The notes beneath the pieces are model-generated. The model was not told the origin of the DNA and did not search any database. It was given only the letters and a program-made list of their open reading frames with translations. From positions 1 through 9,608 of the forward strand of contig DLPY01000062.1 of assembly GCA_002478685.1 (NCBI GenBank): a DNA stretch of 9,608 nt. The letters are read 5' to 3'. A program made the position numbers and the translations under genes. This document shows, piece after piece, positions 5,441-9,608 of the stretch; within the stretch, counting starts at the first letter, position 1, and every line of letters begins with the position of its first letter. Source of the DNA: Flavobacteriaceae bacterium UBA7446 (lineage in GTDB: Bacteria; Bacteroidota; Bacteroidia; Flavobacteriales; Flavobacteriaceae).

Positions 5441-8065
5441 CTATTTCAACTTTTTCTTGACGGCAACTTCTTGGTATCCCTCTATAACATCACCATCTTT
5501 GATGTCATTAAACCCTTTGATTTGCAACCCACAATCATAACCTTTGGTCACTTCTTTGACGTCGTCTTTGAAGCGTTTCAGCGAAACTAAAGAACCTGTA
5601 TGAATCACAACGCCCTCACGAATTACACGAACTCCAGAATTGCGAATAATTTTTCCATCAGTTACCATACAGCCTGCAATGGTTCCAATTTTGGAAATTT
5701 TAAAGGTTTCTCGAATTTCGGCATTACCTGTAATCTCTTCTTTAAATTCTGGTGAGAGCATGCCTTCCATAGCGTCTTTGAGGTCGTTAATGGCATCGTA
5801 AATAATGGAGTAGCTTCGGATATCGATTTCCTCTTTATCTGCCAATTGACGCGCCGTTCCCACAGGGCGCACATTAAATCCAATCACAATTGCGTCTGAT
5901 GCAGAAGCCAACAATACGTCGGATTCTGTTATGGCACCCACGCCTTTGTGAATGATGTTTACTTGAATTTCTTCGGTAGATAGTTTTTGGAATGAGTCGG
6001 TTAATGCCTCTACAGATCCATCTACATCTCCTTTTAGTATAATGTTGAGCTCTTTAAAGTCGTCACCCAAAGCAATACGACGTCCAATTTCGTCAAGTGT
6101 AATATGACGTTGCGTTCGCACCGATTGTTCCCGAACAAGTTGCGTTCTTTTAGTAGCAATTTGTTTGGCTTCACGCTCGTCTTTATAAACATTAAATCTG
6201 TCTCCTGCTTGCGGTGCGCCATCCAGTCCAAGGATAGAAACTGGCGTCGACGGTCCAGCTTCGGCAACCTCACGCCCTTGTTCATCGTGCATAGCACGTA
6301 CTTTACCACTGTGGCGCCCTGCTAAAATATAATCACCAATTTTCAAGGTTCCTGCTTGTACCAAAATGGTAGAAACATATCCACGACCTTTGTCCAAAAA
6401 GGCTTCTACAATAGTACCTTGTGCAGCTCTGTCTGGGTTGGCTTTTAATTCTAAAAGCTCTGCTTCAAGTAATACTTTTTCTAATAATTCTTCAACTCCT
6501 TGCCCTGTTTTTGCGGAAATATCGTGTGACTGAATTTTACCACCCCAATCTTCTACCAATAAATTCATTCCCGCCAAACTCTCTTTAATTTTATCGGGGT
6601 TTGCAGTGGGTAAATCCACTTTGTTGATAGCAAAAACAATAGGCACCGATGCCGCTTGAGCGTGGCTTATTGCCTCTTTTGTTTGTGGCATGATGTCGTC
6701 ATCGGCAGCTACAACAATAATAACTAAATCTGTAACCTGCGTTCCGCGAGCACGCATAGCGGTAAAGGCTTCGTGACCAGGAGTGTCCAAAAATGCGATT
6801 TTTTGACCATTCTTAAGCTTCACACTATAGGCGCCTATGTGCTGTGTGATTCCTCCAGACTCACCCTCAATTACATTGGCATTTCGGACATAATCCAGTA
6901 AAGAAGTTTTTCCGTGATCAACGTGTCCCATTACCGTAACGATAGGCGCTCGTGGTTTTAAATCTTCGGGTTTGTCTTTAATTTCTTCAACAGCTTCCTC
7001 AATGTCAGAAGTCACAAACTCCACTTCGTAACCAAATTCTTCTGCCACCACCGAAAGGGTTTCAGCGTCTAAGCGTTGATTCATGGTAACCATGATACCC
7101 AACGTCATACATGCAGAAATAATTTGGGTTGAGCTCACATCCATCATCGTGGCAACTTCGCCCACAGTAACAAACTCTGTCACCTTTAATACTTTACTTT
7201 CCGCTTCTTGTAGTGCTTCTTCTTCCTCCGATTTTTGACGGTGGTAATCTCTTTTCTCACGGCGGTATTTTGCTCCTTTTGACTTGGTGGTTTTTCCTTG
7301 AAGTTTTTCTAGGGTTTCGCGAATTTGCTTTTGAATTTCTTCCTCTGTCGGCTCTTCTTTTTGAATCGCTGGGCGCTGTTGTTTTTGGCTGTCCCTAGAT
7401 TGAGATGGCTTACGGTTTCCAGCGCCTGTATCTTTGCTAATACGCTTTCTACGGCGTTTGTTTCCTTCGCTATCAGCTGGTTTTTTTGGTTCAGTTTTTT
7501 TAAACTGCGCAAGGTCTATTTTTTCGCCAGTGGTTTTTAGTCCACTTAGTTTTTTATACTGTGTTTTTATTTTAGCACTTGGCTCTTCTGAAGATTCTTT
7601 TTTAATTGTTGCTGCTGTATCAGCAACAGGCTTTTCCTCCTTTTTCTCTTCAAGTTTTGGCGCTGGAGCTGGTTTTGGCGTTTCTTCTTTTTCAGTAGCC
7701 GGCTTTGGTTTTGGGTCTAAATCAATTTTACCTACCGTTTTCAGGCCTCCCAATTTACTTTGCGCACGTACAACCGTATCTGGTTTTGGGGCAGGTGGCT
7801 CTGGAGGAGTCTCTTTTTGCGTTTGTTCTCGAATGGCTTCTTTTTCTTTGCGCTTTTCTTCGAATACTTCATGCGAAGCTTCTTTTTTAGAGCGATCGGT
7901 TTGAAATGCATCCAAAAGAAGTTCATACTCATGCTGCGAAATTTTGGTTGTGGGTCGTGCCTCTACTTGAAACCCCTTTTCAGCAAGGTGCTCCACGGCA
8001 CGATCCAACGAGATGTTTAACTCGCGGAGTACTTTGTTTATTCGAATCGTTTTTAAATCAGCCAT
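5441..8065 (-). CDS. infB: Translation initiation factor IF-2
   Basis: IF-2 (874 aa, close to the 890 of E. coli) is the GTPase that brings fMet-tRNA to the 30S subunit and promotes joining of the 50S. Domains: an N-terminal IF2_N-like helical domain (about 3-56); a long charged Lys/Glu/Pro linker (about 57-290); a second IF2_N domain (about 292-350); and the G domain from about 370. All G motifs are intact: G1 GHVDHGKT (380-387), G2 around GGITQHIG (404-411), G3 DTPGHE (427-432), G4 NKVD (481-484), G5 SAK (517-519). These are followed by the EF-Tu-like domain II, domain III and the C-terminal fMet-tRNA-binding domain, ending in KKKLK. The linker contains a duplicated short motif (listed separately). 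The ATG at 8065 follows nusA by 38 nt and fits the conserved N-terminal sequence. No Shine-Dalgarno sequence is visible. Confidence 0.98.
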   Translation of the reverse strand: MADLKTIRINKVLRELNISLDRAVEHLAEKGFQVEARPTTKISQHEYELLLDAFQTDRSKKEASHEVFEEKRKEKEAIREQTQKETPPEPPAPKPDTVVRAQSKLGGLKTVGKIDLDPKPKPATEKEETPKPAPAPKLEEKKEEKPVADTAATIKKESSEEPSAKIKTQYKKLSGLKTTGEKIDLAQFKKTEPKKPADSEGNKRRRKRISKDTGAGNRKPSQSRDSQKQQRPAIQKEEPTEEEIQKQIRETLEKLQGKTTKSKGAKYRREKRDYHRQKSEEEEALQEAESKVLKVTEFVTVGEVATMMDVSSTQIISACMTLGIMVTMNQRLDAETLSVVAEEFGYEVEFVTSDIEEAVEEIKDKPEDLKPRAPIVTVMGHVDHGKTSLLDYVRNANVIEGESGGITQHIGAYSVKLKNGQKIAFLDTPGHEAFTAMRARGTQVTDLVIIVVAADDDIMPQTKEAISHAQAASVPIVFAINKVDLPTANPDKIKESLAGMNLLVEDWGGKIQSHDISAKTGQGVEELLEKVLLEAELLELKANPDRAAQGTIVEAFLDKGRGYVSTILVQAGTLKIGDYILAGRHSGKVRAMHDEQGREVAEAGPSTPVSILGLDGAPQAGDRFNVYKDEREAKQIATKRTQLVREQSVRTQRHITLDEIGRRIALGDDFKELNIILKGDVDGSVEALTDSFQKLSTEEIQVNIIHKGVGAITESDVLLASASDAIVIGFNVRPVGTARQLADKEEIDIRSYSIIYDAINDLKDAMEGMLSPEFKEEITGNAEIRETFKISKIGTIAGCMVTDGKIIRNSGVRVIREGVVIHTGSLVSLKRFKDDVKEVTKGYDCGLQIKGFNDIKDGDVIEGYQEVAVKKKLK
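7511..7756 (-). repeat. Pair of imperfect repeats in the IF-2 linker
   Basis: Two copies of one short peptide occur in the otherwise low-complexity linker: KLGGLKTVGKIDL (residues 104-116, DNA 7756-7718) and KLSGLKTTGEKIDL (172-185, DNA 7552-7511). They start 68 residues apart and match at 11 of 13 aligned positions plus one inserted Glu. The flanks are unrelated charged sequence, so this is a repeated linear motif rather than a recent long duplication. Confidence 0.7.
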
Positions 8066-8081
8066 AAAATGTTTGTACGCT

Positions 8082-8089
8082 CAAAATTA
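8082..8089 (-). promoter_or_regulatory. Possible internal promoter -7 box before infB
   Basis: In the 38-nt nusA-infB gap the minus strand reads TAATTTTG, the same octamer as the box before actA and a perfect TAnnTTTG. It would start transcription about 10 nt before the infB ATG. No -33 TTG is visible at the expected distance, and the gap is AT-rich, so chance is a real alternative. infB is otherwise expected to be transcribed with rimP and nusA. Confidence 0.25.
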
Positions 8090-8103
8090 TAAAAATGCCT
8101 TAA

Positions 8104-9339
8104 TTATTCGTTAGAGAACTCTGCGTTTAATACTTGACGCACATCCTTAATGGTTTCTTCTTCCAAGTCGGTGCGTTTTACTAAGTCCTCTACATCTTGT
8201 TCTAACACACTTTTTGCGGTGTCTAATCCTGCCTTTTTAAATTCTTCAATAATCCATGCCTCGATTTCGTCAGAGAACTCTGTAAGCTCTACATCTTCCT
8301 CCATACCTTCACGATAGACGTCAATTTCATATCCAGTCAATTGTCCCGCCAAACGGATGTTAAATCCTCCGCGACCAATAGCTTTCGACACTTCGCTTGG
8401 GTCCATCATTACCTCAACACGCTTGTTGTCTTCATCAATTTTTAGGGAAGTAACCTTTGCAGGACTCAACGCTCTGGTGATTAATAATTGGGTATTGTTG
8501 GTATAATTGATAACATCAATATTTTCGTTCCCCAATTCCCTTACAATTCCGTGAATTCGCGACCCTTTCATTCCTACACATGCCCCAACAGGATCAATGC
8601 GATCGTCGTAAGAATCTACGGCTACTTTTGCTTTTTCTCCAGGAACGCGAACAGCTTTTTTAATAGTAATCAGCCCGTCAAAAACCTCTGGAATTTCTTG
8701 CTCAAAAAGCTTTTCCAAAAACTTGGGGGATGTCCTAGACATCACAATACTTGGCTTAGTGCCTTTAAGCTCTACGCTTTCAATAATCCCGCGAACGTTA
8801 TCACCTTTACGGTAAAAATCAGATGGGATTTGTCGGTCTTTAGGCAAGATAATTTCATTACCCTCATCGTCCAATAAAATTACCACACGGTTGCGAATGT
8901 GATGCACCTCAGCGGTGTAGATTTCGCCCACCAAATCAATAAATTGTTTGTAAATAATGGTGTTGTCATGCTCGTGAATACGGGCAACCAAATTTTGTCG
9001 TAACGACAATACCATTCGGCGTCCTAAGTCTGCCAACTTAACTTCTTCAGACACGTCTTCTCCAACCTCAAAATCGGGCTCAATTTTACGTGCTTCCGTA
9101 AGCTCAATTTCTTCGTTTGGATCTTCTACTTCGCCGTCTTCCACCACAATGCGGTTACGCCAAATTTCCAAATCTCCCTTGTCTGGGTTGATGATAATAT
9201 CGAAGTTGTCGTCGGTGCCGTATTTTTTCTTTAGCGTGGCGCGAAATACTTCTTCCAAAATGGACATGAGCGTTACACGGTCGATGAATTTTTCATCTTT
9301 AAATTCCGAGAAAGACTCTATTAGTGCCAGATTTTCCAT
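8104..9339 (-). CDS. nusA: Transcription termination/antitermination factor NusA
   Basis: NusA (411 aa) binds RNA polymerase and nascent RNA and modulates pausing, termination and antitermination. Domains: the N-terminal RNA-polymerase-binding domain (about 1-125, beginning MENLALIESFSEF); the S1 domain (about 133-200); KH1 (about 205-285) with DPVGACVGMKGSRI and its GxxG loop GMKG at 256-259; KH2 (about 286-347) with IGRGGFNIRLA and GRGG at 322-325; and a short acidic C-terminal tail (about 350-411) with one helix-hairpin-like unit. It is shorter than E. coli NusA (495 aa), which has two C-terminal acidic repeats; the short form is usual outside the gammaproteobacteria. The ATG at 9339 lies 2 nt after the rimP stop (TAAACATG on the minus strand), so reinitiation or coupling is likely. 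infB follows after 38 nt. Confidence 0.97.
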   Translation of the reverse strand: MENLALIESFSEFKDEKFIDRVTLMSILEEVFRATLKKKYGTDDNFDIIINPDKGDLEIWRNRIVVEDGEVEDPNEEIELTEARKIEPDFEVGEDVSEEVKLADLGRRMVLSLRQNLVARIHEHDNTIIYKQFIDLVGEIYTAEVHHIRNRVVILLDDEGNEIILPKDRQIPSDFYRKGDNVRGIIESVELKGTKPSIVMSRTSPKFLEKLFEQEIPEVFDGLITIKKAVRVPGEKAKVAVDSYDDRIDPVGACVGMKGSRIHGIVRELGNENIDVINYTNNTQLLITRALSPAKVTSLKIDEDNKRVEVMMDPSEVSKAIGRGGFNIRLAGQLTGYEIDVYREGMEEDVELTEFSDEIEAWIIEEFKKAGLDTAKSVLEQDVEDLVKRTDLEEETIKDVRQVLNAEFSNE

Positions 9340-9341
9340 GT

Positions 9342-9608
9342 TTACTTATTGAATTGAATTTGAACAGTTGCTTTTTTAATGTCTGTAAAGGGCACATCGG
9401 CTTGTTTGGTAACCGTGTGTTTCCCTTTTCCAATAGGTTTTGGCTCGCGTGCTTTCCATTGCAGTGTGATGCCGTTCGTGTCTGTTGTGGTAAGCATACC
9501 TTTTAGATTTCGATCATCGTTTGTTACAATAGTCAAAATACGTCCTACATGTTTGTTGTATTGACGTGGAATTGTAAGTGGTGATGTTGCTCCAGCAGAA
9601 CCCACTTC
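9342..9608 (-). CDS. rimP: Ribosome maturation factor RimP, 3' part only
   Basis: The frame enters from the right window edge and ends at the TAA at 9344-9342. It gives the last 88 residues, beginning EVGSAGATSPLTIPRQYNKH. RimP helps assemble the 30S subunit. The visible part contains the conserved SAG..SPL..RQY..HVGR segment at the end of the N-terminal domain. It is followed by the SH3-like C-terminal domain (from about GRILTIVTNDDRNLKGML to the end). A GTG at 9605 is not the start: the conserved sequence already includes the codon before it, and the N-terminal domain lies outside the window. Full members have about 150-155 residues, so a little over half is present. Position directly upstream of nusA-infB supports the call. 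Confidence 0.93.
   Translation of the reverse strand, partial: EVGSAGATSPLTIPRQYNKHVGRILTIVTNDDRNLKGMLTTTDTNGITLQWKAREPKPIGKGKHTVTKQADVPFTDIKKATVQIQFNK

Noticed and set aside
5487..5505. Possible hairpin ACATCA / TGATGT near the 3' end of infB
   Set aside because: The stem is only 6 bp with a 7-nt loop and no following T run. It lies within conserved coding sequence, so it is not supported as a terminator.
7434..7904. Plus-strand ORF of 156 codons rich in Phe, Ser, Gly and Val
   Set aside because: It is the complement of the Lys/Glu/Pro-rich IF-2 linker. The composition is what antisense of such sequence gives, and it shows no domain, no promoter and no independent support.
8488..8877. Plus-strand ORF of 129 codons
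   Set aside because: It lies wholly antisense to the S1/KH1 part of nusA, and its protein shows no recognisable domain or signal.
1..9608. tRNA or rRNA genes, CRISPR arrays, insertion sequences, phage or defence genes
   Set aside because: Reading both strands gave no tandem repeats with spacers, no transposase-like protein, no terminal inverted repeats and no RNA gene signature. All but about 270 bp of the window is filled by seven recognised coding regions.

Overview
The window looks like chromosomal DNA of a member of the Bacteroidota, most likely a marine-type Flavobacteriaceae. The support is AT-rich intergenic DNA, start codons without a recognisable Shine-Dalgarno sequence, perfect TAnnTTTG (Bacteroidota -7) boxes upstream of genes, and protein architectures typical of that phylum: an ActA with an extra N-terminal cytochrome c domain, an ActB with an extended Tat signal, and a short NusA. 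The species assignment is inference from these features only.

Right half (about 9608 to 5441, minus strand): the conserved transcription/translation cluster rimP (3' part only, cut by the window end) - nusA - infB. rimP and nusA are separated by 2 nt, and nusA and infB by 38 nt. The three products mature the 30S subunit, control elongation and termination by RNA polymerase, and deliver initiator tRNA.

Middle (4839-5438): one short plus-strand gene for an exported SPOR-domain protein. Its stop codon lies 2 nt from the infB stop, so the two genes converge. A 216-bp AT-rich divergent promoter region separates it from actA.

Left half (4838 to 1, minus strand): the first three genes of an alternative complex III (ACIII) operon, actA - actB - actC. 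actC runs off the left end. ActA carries six c-type hemes, ActB carries the iron-sulfur clusters on a molybdopterin-oxidoreductase-like scaffold, and ActC is the NrfD-like membrane quinol-oxidising subunit. Together they pass electrons from menaquinol to a cytochrome oxidase. actD, actE/F and cytochrome oxidase genes are expected beyond the left edge.

All seven genes belong to known families, and I do not see an undescribed system. The most notable anomaly is an abrupt change in arginine codon use and GC content inside actB near position 768. It could be a recombination junction or an assembly junction.
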